Below, one piece after another: positions 10,688 to 22,730 of a DNA stretch of 64,000 bases. Every line of letters starts with the position of its first letter. The first letter of the stretch is position 1. Position numbers and translations under genes: made by a program. This stretch comes from Hygrocybe punicea (Eukaryota > Basidiomycota > Agaricomycetes > Agaricales > Hygrophoraceae). The DNA lies in NCBI GenBank assembly GCA_963556145.1, contig OY744461.1:4402001-4466000 (forward strand), read 5' to 3'. The notes below the pieces were generated by a model. The model was not told the origin of the DNA. It did no database searches and saw only the letters and a list, made by a program, of their open reading frames with translations.

Positions 10688-10917
10688 TCAACTGACACAT
10701 CAACGTCATTCACAAGCTCTCTGGCATAGAAGGACCTTGCAAACCCCATGCCCTAGTATCTGGCACAGTGGCTCACTCAAGGAACCTCGTGAACATGAGC
10801 TGACACGTCAACTGATGCATGGACATCGTTCGCAACGTGTTCGGCACCAAGGAGGATAATGGGAGTGTGGGTGTAGCCTGCGCTCCCATTTCCACAGCTC
10901 GGTGATGGCTCATCCAA

Positions 10918-11085
10918 TGCCGGCAGCAGCAGCAGCGGCAATGGCAATGGCAATGGCAATGGCAATGGCGGCTGCAGCAGCAATGGCCACGACAGCAGCA
11001 GCAGCAGCAACAGCGGGAGCAGCAGCAGCAATGGCGGTAGCAGCAGCAGCAACGACGGTAGCAGCAGCAGCAGCACTGGATGGCT
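10918..11085. repeat. CAG/GCAATG microsatellite
   Basis: Interrupted CAGCAG and GGCAAT hexamer runs. The Ala-, Leu- and Cys-rich frames on both strands come from this repeat. Confidence 0.9.
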
Positions 11086-11279
11086 CCCCTGCAGCCCAAC
11101 TACCTCGTAAAGTGCAGCGCCATATCAATTCATATGTGCCTGCCATTCGCGAGGAGAACAGAACTCGTGTGTACCTGAGTATCCGCGGGTAGCTGACCCG
11201 TGGATCTGAGTAAGTAGATTTTGTTTAAAAAAACTCACGAGTTCGGATCCGGATTACCCACGAATGGACTTGTGACATG

Positions 11280-12393
11280 CCTTAGAGAGTGCCGGCCATG
11301 TCAATTGCATCATTGTGAGGTGGGATTGGGGGGCAGGAGAGTTGCCGTGCCCTGCTGTTACTCCATCTGACCTTGCAGGAAAGCTGTGCACATCAATTGA
11401 CGTGGCCAGCATTTTCGCGAGGTGGGATTGGGGGGCGGTTACTCCGTTGACATGGCCAGATCTTTGCAAGGTGGTGAAACGCATGCATATGACACATGTG
11501 TTTTGCCTCAGCTGCGTGCGGGGTGATGGAACATCTCATGGTGAGGTGGGATTCCCTGTCCTGGTGGCATTGAGCCTCTCCACGTGGGTGTCCTGACACA
11601 TCATACATTGTACATGCGACAATGGCCGGGTTCACCCCGTGTTGGCCTTCCTCAGTGGTGGTGGTGGTGTTGGTGTTGCGTGGTGGTGATGGTGATGTGC
11701 CGTGTTCTGTGATACACGAATAAAATCAATAAAAAAATCAGTAAAAAAATGTACCACGTAGGAGCGGGGGTGGATGCACCACCCCCCACTGCTTGTTCCA
11801 TCATGTAGACTCCCACTCCACCCTGTTCGCGTTCATTTGCATGCATGCGCATCTTGAATGCATTTGTTGTTGGCATCCGATGTGGCCATCCTGGTGGTCA
11901 TGGCCATTGTGGTGGCAATCGTTGTTGTCATTGTCATTGTTGTTGTAGTGGTAGTGGTGGTGGTGGCGGTGATGATGATGGTGATGGTGGTGGTGATGGT
12001 GGTGGTGGTGTGTCAACCTGTAATTTTTTAAAGTGTTAGTTAAGTTTGAATGAATAAAAATAAAAAACATATGTGGGCAGCAGGGAGTACCCCGCTGCCC
12101 ATTTTTTTGACCTCAGGTGCTCCATTGTCCTCGTTTGGTGTACATCGAGGGTGTTGTTGGTGGGGGTTGGTGACTTTGGGTGACTTTCGAAGTCAGCCAA
12201 GTAACTGATTTGGGACTGTCGGATTGCAGTTCAAACTGAGTTTGAAACCGTTTTGGCCCATGGCCAAATCTCCCAAACCGAGACTGAATGGTTCAGTCTC
12301 TGCTAGAAATTCCCAAACCGAAACCAGCAGTTTCGGTTCGGTTCGGTCTAAACTGAGTTTGGGTCAGTCTGAGACTGAACTTCCCCAACACTA
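11280..12393. mobile_element. hAT-type MITE with lost left end
   Basis: The right end GAACTTCCCCAACACTA and the preceding AAACCGAAACC-rich subterminal DNA match the right part of the complete element at 36877-37953. They also share the block GGCAGGGAGTACCCCGC and the GGTGGATGCACCACC motif. It contains CAATTG dyads near 11300 and at 11389-11404 and a GGT/GTT microsatellite (11925-12008). No matching TAGTG left terminus was found, so the left boundary is approximate. Confidence 0.6.
11389..11404. repeat. CAATTG dyad, copy 2 (CACATCAATTGACGTG)
   Basis: Followed at the usual distance by TTTCGCGAGGT, as in the other hAT-type elements. A partial copy, CATGTCAATTGCAT, lies about 90 bases upstream. 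Confidence 0.6.
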
Positions 12394-12741
12394 AAATTGA
12401 GATAATATTGAGATAATACAAATGATAGTTAGAATGCTGAATTGTCACCATTCGAAATTTGAACCAAATGTTTTATTTCTTTCCACAATCCACAGGGTAT
12501 TTCTATCACTTGAGTCAATAGGAAATGTACCTAGGTTCATGCTGAATGTTATAAGAAAAAAAATTCTGCCGTGGTTGTTGAGTTATGCACCATTTTGTTT
12601 GTGATGCTTTACAGCTGATTTCATAAACATGCGGAAACTGAGAAAAAATTCAACTGTGGCGCAACACCTGCTGAGCGTCGGCCCCACCTCTGAGCTTGAA
12701 TTAACTTGAACTTTCACATACACACAACACTTTGTACTAAG
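12394..12741. other. No gene recognised; probable 5' flank of the Tc1/mariner gene
   Basis: AT-rich DNA without a clear terminal inverted repeat. A short 60-codon plus frame at 12422 has no recognisable similarity. Confidence 0.35.
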
Positions 12742-13790
12742 ATGCCCCCTCACACCATCTCCAGAGACATCAAAGCTTGCATCCCCATCCTCCACTACCA
12801 TGGCTACCATGTGCAGGAGATCTGTGACCTGCTTGGAATTCGCAAGTCACTGGTGTACAAGACATTGCAGTACCATCAACATTATGGTCTCACCTATAAT
12901 CCCTTGGCCCAGCCAACAGCATGTCGCTGCCTTCTCACACCCATTGACATTGCTTTCATTCATTTACTCCTTGCCCATCATCACACTCTATATCTCGATG
13001 AACTCCTGCATGAACTTCAGGCCCAGCGCAATGTATACCCATCCCTCTCGACCCTCATGCATACCCTCCGCCAACTCCATTTCTCCAATAAATGTGTATC
13101 CATCCAAGCCCTTGAAAGGAACAATATTCAATGTGCAATCTTCATGAATTGGATCGGTGAACTGGTTCCAGACCCCTCAATGTTGATGTTTACTCATGAG
13201 AGTGCGATGAACAATCAGACACATGGTCAGTGGTATGGTTGATCATTAGTTGGAACTCGGTGTGTACAATGGCAGGTATTTGTGCATGGAAAGTGGTACT
13301 CTATTTTACCCATGCTCACCCTTGATGGTGTCATTTCTTATGATATCATTGAGGGCTCTGTAACTGGGGAACGGTTTGTTCAGTTCCTCCATGAGATGAT
13401 TGTATGGATTTTTATTCATATGTTTCGAGTGTCTACTGATGTTTTGTTCAGATACCTCTCACAAATCCATATCCAGGACCATGGAGTGTGCTCATCCTCA
13501 ACAACTGCAACATCCATCATTCAGCAGAGGTTAGAGAACTCGTGGAGGTTCAAGCACGTATGTCCCTTCATGTACACTATTGTTATGCTATAATTACTTA
13601 CACTCCAGACTGCCGAATAATGTACCTACCTCCATACTCCCCCAACTATAACCCCATTGAGCTTGCCTTCTCTTCCATCAAGTCATACCTGCGCCATCAC
13701 ACACATAACCGGGGCCTATTCACTGTTGTTTGTGCAATGGATATGGTAATGCTGGAGAAAGCTGCTGGGTAGTTCTGCTCATCAGGTTAT
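12742..13790 (+). pseudogene. Tc1/mariner-type transposase (DDE_3-like), dead
   Basis: Transposases of this family cut and paste DNA at TA sites. The frame begins MPPHTISRDIK and has a helix-turn-helix N terminus (EICDLLGIRKSLVYKTL), then the catalytic core ending YLPPYSPNYNPIELAFSSIK. Two introns are likely (about 13398-13454 and 13560-13610). Three lesions are visible. TGA at 13240-13242 stands where the frame continues open (CGA to TGA fits). The first catalytic Asp, expected in a DES motif, is His at 13195-13197. The second, expected in LDN, is Asn at 13500-13502. A further TAG at the C-terminal GWF-like motif precedes FCSSGYT. The Helitron is inserted directly behind that motif, so the 3' terminus of this element has been displaced or lost. 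Confidence 0.75.
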
Positions 13791-13791
13791 A

Positions 13792-13822
13792 CTAGCAGTT
13801 ACCTGTGCTTCGCACGGGGTTG
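13792..13822 (-). other. Helitron 3' terminus (hairpin plus CTAG)
   Basis: Reading the minus strand: CCCCGTGC, loop GAA, GCACAGG, then TAACTG and CTAG. A short GC-rich hairpin a few bases before CTRR is the hallmark of Helitron 3' ends. Confidence 0.75.
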
Positions 13823-13982
13823 TCATAGTCCGTATTCCCTGTTACATGTACATGTACATTCACTAATCTATCCGCCCCATGCTCTCTTCGACTTTTTCGA
13901 GAGTGTATCCAGGGACTCAGTGCTCAGGGGGTTTGTTGGAGGGGAAACAGGAACCTGACTCGAACTCGTCGGGGAATCGAAG

Positions 13983-14865
13983 TTATACCGGAATCTTGAG
14001 GAGCGCGGGGTGGAGGGGGAAGCTGTAGTTGTTTGTTAGTATTCCCGGAGGAGCTGAGTGGGTGTAGAACTTACCTGGTGTACTCTGCAACATTGGGAAT
14101 ATTGCTTTGCCGAGGAAACTTATGTTATCCACGTAGATATGGAATAGCAAGGCTTGGCCCGTGTTCTCATCCATATCAAAGTGTGTGATGAATCCCTCGA
14201 CGGCGACATAAGTATTCTCCGAAGGTATTGGCTTTTTCTTCTTGTATCGGGTGTCGTCAAAGTGAGCGCGAATTGGTAATGTTGACAGTTGACGTTGAGT
14301 TTTGTAAAATGATGTGTACTGAGATGCATTCATATCAAATGAAGAGTCTTCTTTGTTGACATTGAATGCAGCACCGGAAATACTGATATAGGGCGTGTGC
14401 TTCATAGTCTCGGGAGTAGTTTTAATGATCTGCAGCAATGAGATGTTAGCGTGTGATTTTGTATCAATCATAGAAGAACGTACCTGTACAATATCTCCAT
14501 ACACATGGTAGTCCTCAGCCAATGTTACAGTGCCTGAACCATGGTCATTCGATTCATCTGGTTCGGAAGGTGCTGGCGCGTCTGTTTCCACAGGATAAGG
14601 GTTCGGGGCAACCCTAGCAACCTGTGTTTATGTTAGATTGTAGAGATGTCAGATGCTATGAAAAAATACATACGTGAATCCATGCGAAGTAGTGCCCGAT
14701 ATCAGCAAATGTTAAATCTGAAGAATTGAAGTATCGAAATTTTCCAGTGAGAATGTTACCAGCACTCAACCACATTTGACCATTGAATTGGAGTGTGCGT
14801 GGAGAACCCTCAAGCGGCTGGGGGTTCTCAAGGATGATGGGGCCGGACAGGGTGGCAGTCATCAC
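13983..14865 (-). CDS. Helitron accessory protein, possibly OB-fold/ssDNA-binding
   Basis: Three exons can be joined. Exon 1 starts at 14865 (MMTATLSGPIILENPQPLEG). Introns GTATGT..CACAG and GTACGT..GCTGCAG follow, and the last exon ends at 13983. The reading frame is open throughout, giving a protein of roughly 240 residues. It lies between the Rep/helicase and the Helitron 3' end, on the same strand, as auxiliary genes of many Helitrons do. The alternation of short beta-type segments (LQFNGQMWLSAG, NTYVAVEGFITHF, ALLFHIYVDNISFLG) resembles OB-fold proteins such as RPA, which some Helitrons carry. That is an inference; no motif proves it. Unlike the helicase, this gene shows no stop codons, so it may be younger, under selection, or simply lucky. 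Confidence 0.5.
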
Positions 14866-15222
14866 GTTTGAATCTTTGTGTGTTTTGAAAGGAGGTTGAG
14901 GTTGTTGGAGGGGACTTATATACGCGGCTCATATAGCTAGAAGGTCGTCGAACATTCATGTGGATGTTAGTAATATGCGCAGGTCATGTACCTCCCAGAA
15001 GCTTCATGTCATCATTAGTAATGCCAGTGGGCATGGGTTAGGGAGTGTCAGCGAAGTGGATCACGCCCGAGGCCGGGCATGTCTGACAAAGCGAAGTGGA
15101 GATTGTTCTCGAATACACCGGCTGGCTGTTTGTGTTTTGAAAAAAAAAGGGAATGAAAGCCAGAAACGAATTGAATTTTTTTAGTTGAAGACATGAATCG
15201 ATATACATGAAATAAGGAACTA

Positions 15223-18200
15223 TTATAACATTTGGAATATCTCAGGATATACAACATTCTTTATACGACAATCAGTGCTAGGGGTGGATGGTGAAAGTAA
15301 GATTTTGATGTGATGACTTGATGATGCGTGTGAAAGGGCGACGTAGAGTTGGCCGTGTGCAAAAACATCCTCTCGGAGGTCAAGGCCAATGTGACAGATG
15401 GATTGACCCTGTGCTTTGTTTATAGTCATTGCAAAGGCCAATCGTACCGGGAATTGTCGACATCTGAGTCGAAAATGGAAATTTGTCTGTGTTGATGGAA
15501 AGAGCGTAATGCAGGGAATGAATGCAAGTTCGCCTGTGTGTTTTGCTGTTAAAATTTCTACCTCTAGAACACGGTGAGTTGCGCGTTTTAAAATAAGCCT
15601 AGTCCCGTTGCATAAGCCTCTTTCAGGTGCCAAGTTGCGAAGCAATATGAGAGGGCAGCCGGGTTTTAGATGGAGTTCACCAGGGGGTAGGCCAGGAGCT
15701 TCAAGTGTTCTTAGAAATTCCACAGGGAGTGGCTCAGGCTCGCTGTGCGAGCATGGATCAGCTTCAATTGAATTGGCACTGTAAAAAGTAGTTTCAGTGC
15801 CCGGCAATTTGTCAAGAACTTGTCTATTTAGATGATCGACGTCAGCATTTCTTGGAGCGAGTATCATACGATCCAGGAAGAATTGAGGTGAGGGCATGGC
15901 TTCTTCGATATGCGGATAGGTGGATGTGATGAGTGCGTCAACACTGTTAACACGCATTTTGGGGTCAAAAGGGATGGTGCCGTCATTGCTGATGCCCTCA
16001 CCATGGCCAATGGACAACAGCCAATCGGCAAAGGCTTGTTCTTCATTCAAAGCTGTATTGAGCATACTTTGGTTTGATAGACGCATATTGAATCGTAGTG
16101 TAAGGACTTGGAGCTCTCGCCAAAGGTAAGAACGTGGAAGAGAGACAGAAACAATGTCTTCGTGCGAACCACCAGGAACGACAGGTAGAGTTTGTTGAAA
16201 ATCTCTGCCGAATATTACAGTTTTTCTGCTGAAAGGGTGCTCATCACATTGCATATATCACGCAATGTTTTGTCAAGAGCTTCGTGGGCGAATCGGGTAT
16301 GCATAAGTGCCTCATCCCATATAATTAGGTCAACTGCTCATAGAAGTTCTGCACGCAGGTCCTGTTTAGAAATATTGCATGTTGACTCGGCATCGAGTGT
16401 ATTTATTGGTATACGAAAAGCGGAGTGTGCGGTATGGCCACCTGGCAATAGTAAAGCTGCGATGCCACTTGAAGTGACACACAGTACGATTTTGCCTTCA
16501 GATCGCAGCTTATGGCAAAGCGTTTGATATAGGTATGTTTTTCCGGAGCCACTAGGTCCATTAAGAAAGAAAACGGCGCTGTGGCTGCCGTCAAGACTGT
16601 TAATGATCTGTTCATATGCATCTAATTGTTCTGGGATACATTCAACATTCTCCATATGTTGCAAAAACTGATCGCGTTCGTCAGCAACGTTATATGTGAG
16701 TTGTTCGCTGATGAAATGATTGTTTGTGAGAATCGACCAGTTTTCATGAGGAAGTGGCATGTGTGGAAATTGATCGAGAGTATAGCCAGAGTGCGAGAGG
16801 ATCTGAGCGATGAGAAATAGCCCATAATCGTAGATACGTTCATTGGTAGGATTGGGGATTCAGACATGGAGGTCATCGCATATGTGTTGTCAGAATTCCT
16901 GCCACAATTGTTCCGGTGAAGTAAGCTGGCAGAATAAGAGCATACTTGCAAATAAGTGCCATAGTTGGGTGCCAGTCTGCATTCCAGATGCTTCACGGAG
17001 GCATAAGTGCCATTCTCCATCATCTTCAAGTAGACCGCAAGCTTTACATGCATCCTGGAACGTTGGATAGACTATATTTTCATATGTTCTAAGATCTTTG
17101 AACGATTGGGCACCGCGAACGACAGTAAGCAAAGTACGGAGGTAGAAGCGTTCGCCGGCTGTGGGTGGAACAAAATACATCTGACCAAGGGCAAAGGCTC
17201 GTTTGCGAAGCGACCAGTTCTTCTTCATCTTATTCCACACAAACTTGTGGGGGAACTCCTGGTATGTGAGCGCACGTGCCTCCACTCCTTCAGGGCCAGG
17301 GTTGTTGTTCATCTTGAAAAACTCCGTGAGCGTGGTGGCTTCGGATGACGCACGGGCAACAATTGTTTCAACTGGTTCATCTGGATTGAAGAGAACCATA
17401 TGTTGGCCAGGTAAATGAATCTATAAGTGCACATATGGTTAGTTAAAGTACACAACACTGTGAAAGACGTACCTGGAGTCGGACGACAGCAGGGGACTGT
17501 TCATGAGTGGGAAAGTGAAAAATGCGCCATACAGCTTCCGGTGCACCAATGTAATGTCCATCGATGTACGTCTTGATCTCGTCAAGCTTGCACTCGAGAG
17601 TGGCATGATCAGGTCCTTTGTGGATGTATTTGAAGCAGTACTTGATCGTCCTGAAAGTCGCAACGCTTTCAACGTTGATATGGCAATTATACTTTGACGA
17701 CAGATAGGGATTATATGGAACTATCCAACGATTGTCTATTTCGACCATATGTTTGCGAACTTTGACCATGTAAGCATGTCCATCGTTTGGTCGTGCATAA
17801 AGGGGATAGCCGTCATTGGTGGTGCTTGTTACCTCCTGATATGTCTTTGGGTAACCCTTCGAGCACTTGCCGTCTTTCATGCAAGGTGCTTTCGCATTGA
17901 GGTTACCACACGGGCCATGGATCATGCACGTTTTGACAGTGTCAAACAATTGGGAATTTTTATCGGGATCGGGCCATTGGGCGGATATGCACGAATCGAT
18001 GTCAGTTGGAGCGCGGAGCCTGTCGGCGTTGTCCAAAATTACCAAAATGTGAGCATGAGGTAGGCCACGCTTTTGATATTCGATGACGTAGATATATGCA
18101 GAAACGCGTCCAAATATCTTTCGCTTGACAATGTCATGCAGGAGCTCTTCTTTTTTGAGATTGAATACCCATGCTACTAAGTCCGGCCGGTCATAGGCAG

Positions 18201-20010
18201 TTTGGCCAGGAAGAAGCTCTCGTTGGATCTCAGGCCACTCAGGGTTGGTGGTCATGGTAATAAAGAGATCGATGTTGCGGAAAAAATGTGCGATAGCCAT
18301 GGCATCTTGATAGCATTGTTGGAGATTTCGCGGCCCACCTATATAGGAGGATGGAAGGATAGTCCGCATGCCCAGCTCCTTAGGATCAACGATCTCATCA
18401 GCACAAAGCCAATCCTCTAATCCACTATAAAGAGTAGCACGCAGTTTGCCTTGATTATATCTGAGGTATGATAAACATGTCTGATCTGCGGAGGCCCACA
18501 TGTCAACAGTGTACTGTTGAAATAAATGTCCACCCAGGTGAATCGATGGATATTCGCTTTCACGGGTATGCAAGCGAAATGCAGAGTATTCAGTTTGAGA
18601 CACGCGTGCAGGGGCCCAGTCAGGGTCAACAGGAAGCTTTTCACCAGGAAGGGCACGGTGAAACAGGTCACGATGCCAGCCATTAGTCCCATGAGGGAAC
18701 AGCAGTACATAGTGCAGAGGAGAATATGCAGGATGCCCATCATCAATCCTCGCCAGCTCATGACCACTGGTTGACCGTGATCGGAGTAAAATGTCGCGAC
18801 GCTCAGGTGCAGTTCCATTGCCAGGCAAAATGACAGCGACTTCATCAGAGGTAGGAGGCGCATAAACAGATGTTTGTGCAGGCATTACACGAAGTCTGAC
18901 TTCCGCATTGGGAGCATCTGGGTAGTCGCGAAGGACTTCGTATGCATGGCGAAAGTCCCAGGCATAGCGGTGATGGGTGAGAAGCATAGATTGGAGAGAG
19001 AGCATTGTATCTTCACAAAGATTGTCGTTGCGGTTCATTCGCTGGTGTAGAGCTAATCGGGAGTCGTATATGTACAGTTGTGCAAATGCGGGAGGTATGC
19101 CTTCGGCAGGGCGGAGTGAGCCGACCAAGTGACACAATTCACCTGATATACGAAAAACCCAACCTCCACGCCGATTTACCAAGCGATCTTCCATTACGCC
19201 GAGGGATGTGAATGCTAGTGACATGTTGTATTGACGGATATTTTGGCGGAATTCGAGGGCTTGGCTATCGGAGCCCTCGAGGACGGTGTGAAGAAACGGG
19301 GGAGGAGCAGGTAATAGAGGAAGATCAACATGACCTCTCTGGCAGCACACAGTGAATTGAGGATGTGATTTGGATGAACGCAAAAATTTCTCTTCAATCC
19401 AATGCAAAGCTCCACAAAAAGGACAGGTTACGTTCATACGACCCAATGCATGCCGGTCTGGAAGGTTTTCCAGTGGTCGGCGCGTGATAGCTACAGTTGA
19501 GCGAATGCGCTGCAAGAGATAACAATCAGTACATAGTCCACAGAATGAGATCAAGCTGCATACCTTTTCTTTTGTCTGACGTAGGGCCTGCACAACCTCC
19601 CTAGTGGTTGGTGTGGGTATTGATTGGCGACGGCTACGCTTGGCACAGGCAGGGATTGTGTCGATGGATTGTGACGGAGATTGAGGGCGCTTTTGAATTG
19701 ACACATTTTCAGAAGCATTGTGCAAAGAAGCCGGCCCAGCGGCAGGAAGAGGGTCTGATAAATGAACAGGGGGAGCAGGAGCTAATGCGCGTGGAAGCGG
19801 AGGAGTGCTTGACGATGGCACAGCGGGCAGCAGTGCTGACGGAGATGGAGGAAAAGAGATAGGAAAAGGTGTTGAAGACTGAACGGTGGGAGCAGCAGCC
19901 AAGGCTCGTGGGCGAAGAGAAGGCGAAGGTGGCCTGTAAGATAGACTAACAGGCGTGGGAGCTAACAGTGGAGTGGTAGCGAGTGCCTGGTCACATGATG
20001 AGGCTCCCAC
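15223..20010 (-). pseudogene. Helitron Rep/helicase (RepHel), broken
   Basis: This gene encodes the HUH-endonuclease/helicase that moves Helitrons. The first exon (20010-17473) has a Pro/Ala-rich start, Cys pairs typical of the N-terminal zinc fingers (CGLCTDC, CPFCGALHW), the HUH motif GLPHAHIL and the two-tyrosine segment KYCFKYIHKG. A 52-nt intron (17472-17421) leads to the second exon. The Pif1-type helicase part has Walker A GPSGSGKT, Walker B-like LIIWDEA and ends near 15223 with INKAQGQSI and YVALSHASS. Lesions: TGA at 16892-16890, 16862-16860 and 16340-16338, each explained by CGA to TGA, and a 1-base deletion near 16250. The start codon at 20010 lies in an LTR-like repeat, so the genuine N terminus is uncertain. 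The first exon alone has no stop. Confidence 0.85.
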
Positions 20011-20123
20011 GGTTTGTTGTAGACAGATCCCTGTCAGTAGTCAGTCCCAATCAAGCCTTCCTCGCCAGCTCTCCAGCGAGACTCTCCAGCTAGCCCTCGG
20101 AGCGGTACCTCCGTACCACTCCA
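19975..20123 (+). repeat. LTR-like repeat, family A, copy 4
   Basis: The blocks GTGCCTGGTCAC, CTCCCACGGTT, GTAGTCAGTCC and the terminal hairpin GAGCGGTACC..GGTACCACTC (one arm imperfect) match the reverse complement of 1019-1176. The repeat is immediately followed by GGATGGGGATGAAGAGAAGC, a possible primer-binding region. Confidence 0.55.
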
Positions 20124-20330
20124 ACGGATGGGGATGAAGAGAAGCTGGAGGAAGGTTTGATGAAGGAGGAATACTTGAGGAATGGGTGAGACGCGCTCAG
20201 CCGCAGATGTGGTCCTTCCTTCAGAAACAGCTGAGAATCATGCTGTTGAAGCACCACCATCATTCTCCTTCAAAACCTTAGTATGGTACTATGACCATCA
20301 AAGAAGACTGTAGAAGGTTGAAATAAAACC

Positions 20331-21649
20331 ATGCAAAAGCAACAGCCACTTGCCTTTGGCCCAATATCTGCCGAGACAACCATGGGATTCCAAGGGTTCT
20401 TGGATTGTCTTGGAGAACTAGTAGAGGCATTACCTGCCAATTTAGCCATTTCCAGTGCAGAATGGAGATGGCTAAAACCAGCCAATTCAACATGGTTCCC
20501 ATTGAGGTCTGAGGTTGCATTCCACTCATTAGTAAAACAGATCAAGTCCAAAGCTACCATCAAGAATGTAACTCTGCCATATATCATTGTTTGGATAGAT
20601 CCACCCAGGCTTCCAGCTCCTGTAAGTGCAGTGGTAATGTTACTACTCCCTAAATGGCTTCATTTACTCATTATTATCCAGCCTTGGACAGCTTCAGTGC
20701 AAGCTGGCCCTAGCAATACATTTCCAGCCATAAATTTTGTTGGTGATGGTGTTGAAGAGGATGACCATTCTGATGATGACAGCACAAATTGTAAAAAGGT
20801 ATACCTGTCAGGATCTTTATATCTCAGACATCTCATGCAATTCAGGCATGATTAGATGAAGGACTACAAGAGATAATCAATGAGATTGATCTCAAGTACT
20901 GAAATGGCATATGCAAGAATCATTCAGACCAGCAATGCTTTCACCATCAACTAACAGACCAGCACTTTATTCTTAATCATACCAAAAAAATAGTCTGGGC
21001 TGTGCCGATTGTAGGTATTTAGCATATGCTGTTTTGAAATATGTCTCATTTTCCTCAGCGAAATGGCAAGGCATCAATGCTTGCTGTCCCACTTGGTTCA
21101 AACCATTTCAATGCCAACCCGTGGCCGAAGTAAGCTTGCCAAAGTCTTCAGCCAGCTGTTCCAACAACTGCCCAATCCCCTTCACAAGCTATACCACCAC
21201 CAACCCCACCTCCACACCTGCTGTATGACAATCATTACCTACCCTACCAAAACCCACCATACTTTGGACACGGTAATCCTGTAGTATTACCAAGCTTCCC
21301 ATCAACAGCTCCTCACTTCTTTCCTGGGTCTGGGGGATTGTAGGCGCACACAATGGTCAATGCAGGGCCACAAATGTGGGGACAACCACTTACAAGTCAC
21401 TCACAGACCCACAGTCTTGAGCCACAATCATCTCCACCTCCTACTGGCAGTTCCCTTGACGACTTCTGTGAACAATATCACCTTGGGGACATTGCTGAAG
21501 CAGGTCTCAAAAAGTTAGGATTTGAAGTTGGTGACAACCTTTGTCTGATCACCAAAGCTCAATGTGAACAAGCTGGATTTCCTCCATTGACATGGGGACG
21601 TGTTTTGAAGGCATACAGCAAGTATAAATGTGACCTTCACAATGCCTAA
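20331..21649 (+). pseudogene. Uncharacterised multi-copy fungal gene, decayed
   Basis: Exons can be followed on the plus strand. The first encodes GFQGFLDCLGELVEALPANL and PLRSEVAFHSLVKQIKSKA, then PYIIVWIDPPRLPAP up to a GTAAGT donor near 20620. An acidic exon follows (GDGVEEDDHSDDDS), then one with LDEGLQEIINEIDLK and LTDQHFILNHTKKIVWAV. The last exon, to 21649, has a helical SAM-like domain (EAGLKKLGFEVGDNL, LTWGRVLKAYSKYK). TGA at 20849-20851 before LDEG fits CGA to TGA, and a second TGA follows KY. I associate these segments with a repeated agaricomycete family of unknown function; no role can be assigned. The fragment at 3890-4413 probably represents an upstream part of the same family. 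Confidence 0.45.
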
Positions 21650-22007
21650 TTCACTTTATCCTGTCTTCACTGCATTTTGATTTGATACCCTTTTGTTTGT
21701 CTCATATGATCTACTTATCAGATACCATTTATTCTTCATGAACGGTCAGTCTCGTACTGTTGTGGGAACAATCATACCACCCTAATAGATTCATTTTCCA
21801 TGTACATATGGTGATAAGAAGTGAGATCAGACATGAAAACCAGAATGCCAAAACCAACTCTTCACCATCTCTGCAGTGACATGCCTGCAAGCTTCTAGGA
21901 GATCAAGTTCCGGTATGTCACTATCAACCATGCACCACCAGTTTCAATGAATCCAGGCCTTGACTATACATGGGACTGAGATTAGTGAGTATGTCAAGAT
22001 AGCAAGA
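21650..22007. other. No gene recognised
   Basis: Downstream flank of the decayed family gene; no repeat structure was seen. Confidence 0.4.
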
Positions 22008-22730
22008 CTTGTTTAGTGGGCCAGTGCTGCGCATGGCATGAATGAGTTCTTTTTTTCTCCTCCTCACTTTCATTATAGCAACCTCTCACCATAGCAACAT
22101 AAAAAGTAGAAAAAATAAAACTGCATAGCGTGTTATTTGCTTCATCATTATGTACTATTCTCAGCTAAAAAAGAGTGTAACACGTCAACTGTCAAATACA
22201 ACTGTCTTTAAATAGTATAATAACAATTGACTTACATTTGCTCCACCTTACATCTCCATAACCTTGCTGCACAACCAATGACAATATGAAGATAGCTAGC
22301 TGTGCTTGAGTGGGCTAAAGTTGCATATGGCATGAACAAAGTCTTGTTTCTGTCATTAGATTTTTATTCGTATGATTATTATGAACATCGATAAGTGATT
22401 TTGCTTGAAATATATAATTGGCATATAATATATACAGCAATATCACATTGAATTATATGTTTTAAGTAAAAATAACATTATATCATCTGAGTTACACTGA
22501 TTTCTGCTTATATGGCTGATATTTCCATATATAGTAACAGCGGTCACATGACTCCTGTGATCACCTCAAAATTTAGCATATATGGTGTAAAATTGCCTTA
22601 TATGGTTAGACTGGTCACATGTGACTGTCACCATTATGATCAGCAAAAAATTTGCTATATAATATCAAAAATTGCCTTATATGGTTAGATTGGTCACATG
22701 TCACTGTCACGCCCAACCCGAAATGATAAT
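22008..22730. repeat. Dispersed AT-rich repeat, family D, copy 1
   Basis: Starts CTTGTTTAGTGGGCCAGTGC and continues with blocks GAAATATATAATTGGCAT, GGCTGATATTTCC, CCTTATATGGTTAGA and GGTCACATGTGACTGTCAC. The same order of blocks is seen at 63042-64000, and a truncated copy at 51447-51720. Two internal copies of the ACATGTGACTGTCAC / TTATATGGTTAG module are present. No coding potential. Confidence 0.7.

Larger units (their letters stand above)
13792..19984 (-). mobile_element. Helitron, 3' end defined, 5' end unresolved
   Basis: Helitrons are rolling-circle transposons that insert between A and T and make no target duplication. On the minus strand this one ends with a hairpin and CTAG, followed by host T (plus-strand A at 13791). 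It carries a Rep/helicase gene (15223-20010) and a second spliced gene (13983-14865). An LTR-like repeat overlaps the upstream end of the Rep frame near 19975-20123, so the genuine 5' TC terminus was not located. It may have been separated from the gene by that repeat. Confidence 0.75.

Noticed and set aside
10773..11192. Cys-, Leu- and Ala-rich frames
   Set aside because: Produced by the CAG/GCAATG microsatellite.
15048..15257. Small minus frames downstream of the Helitron helicase as a further gene
   Set aside because: Short, no domain, and overlapping the end of the helicase frame in another phase.
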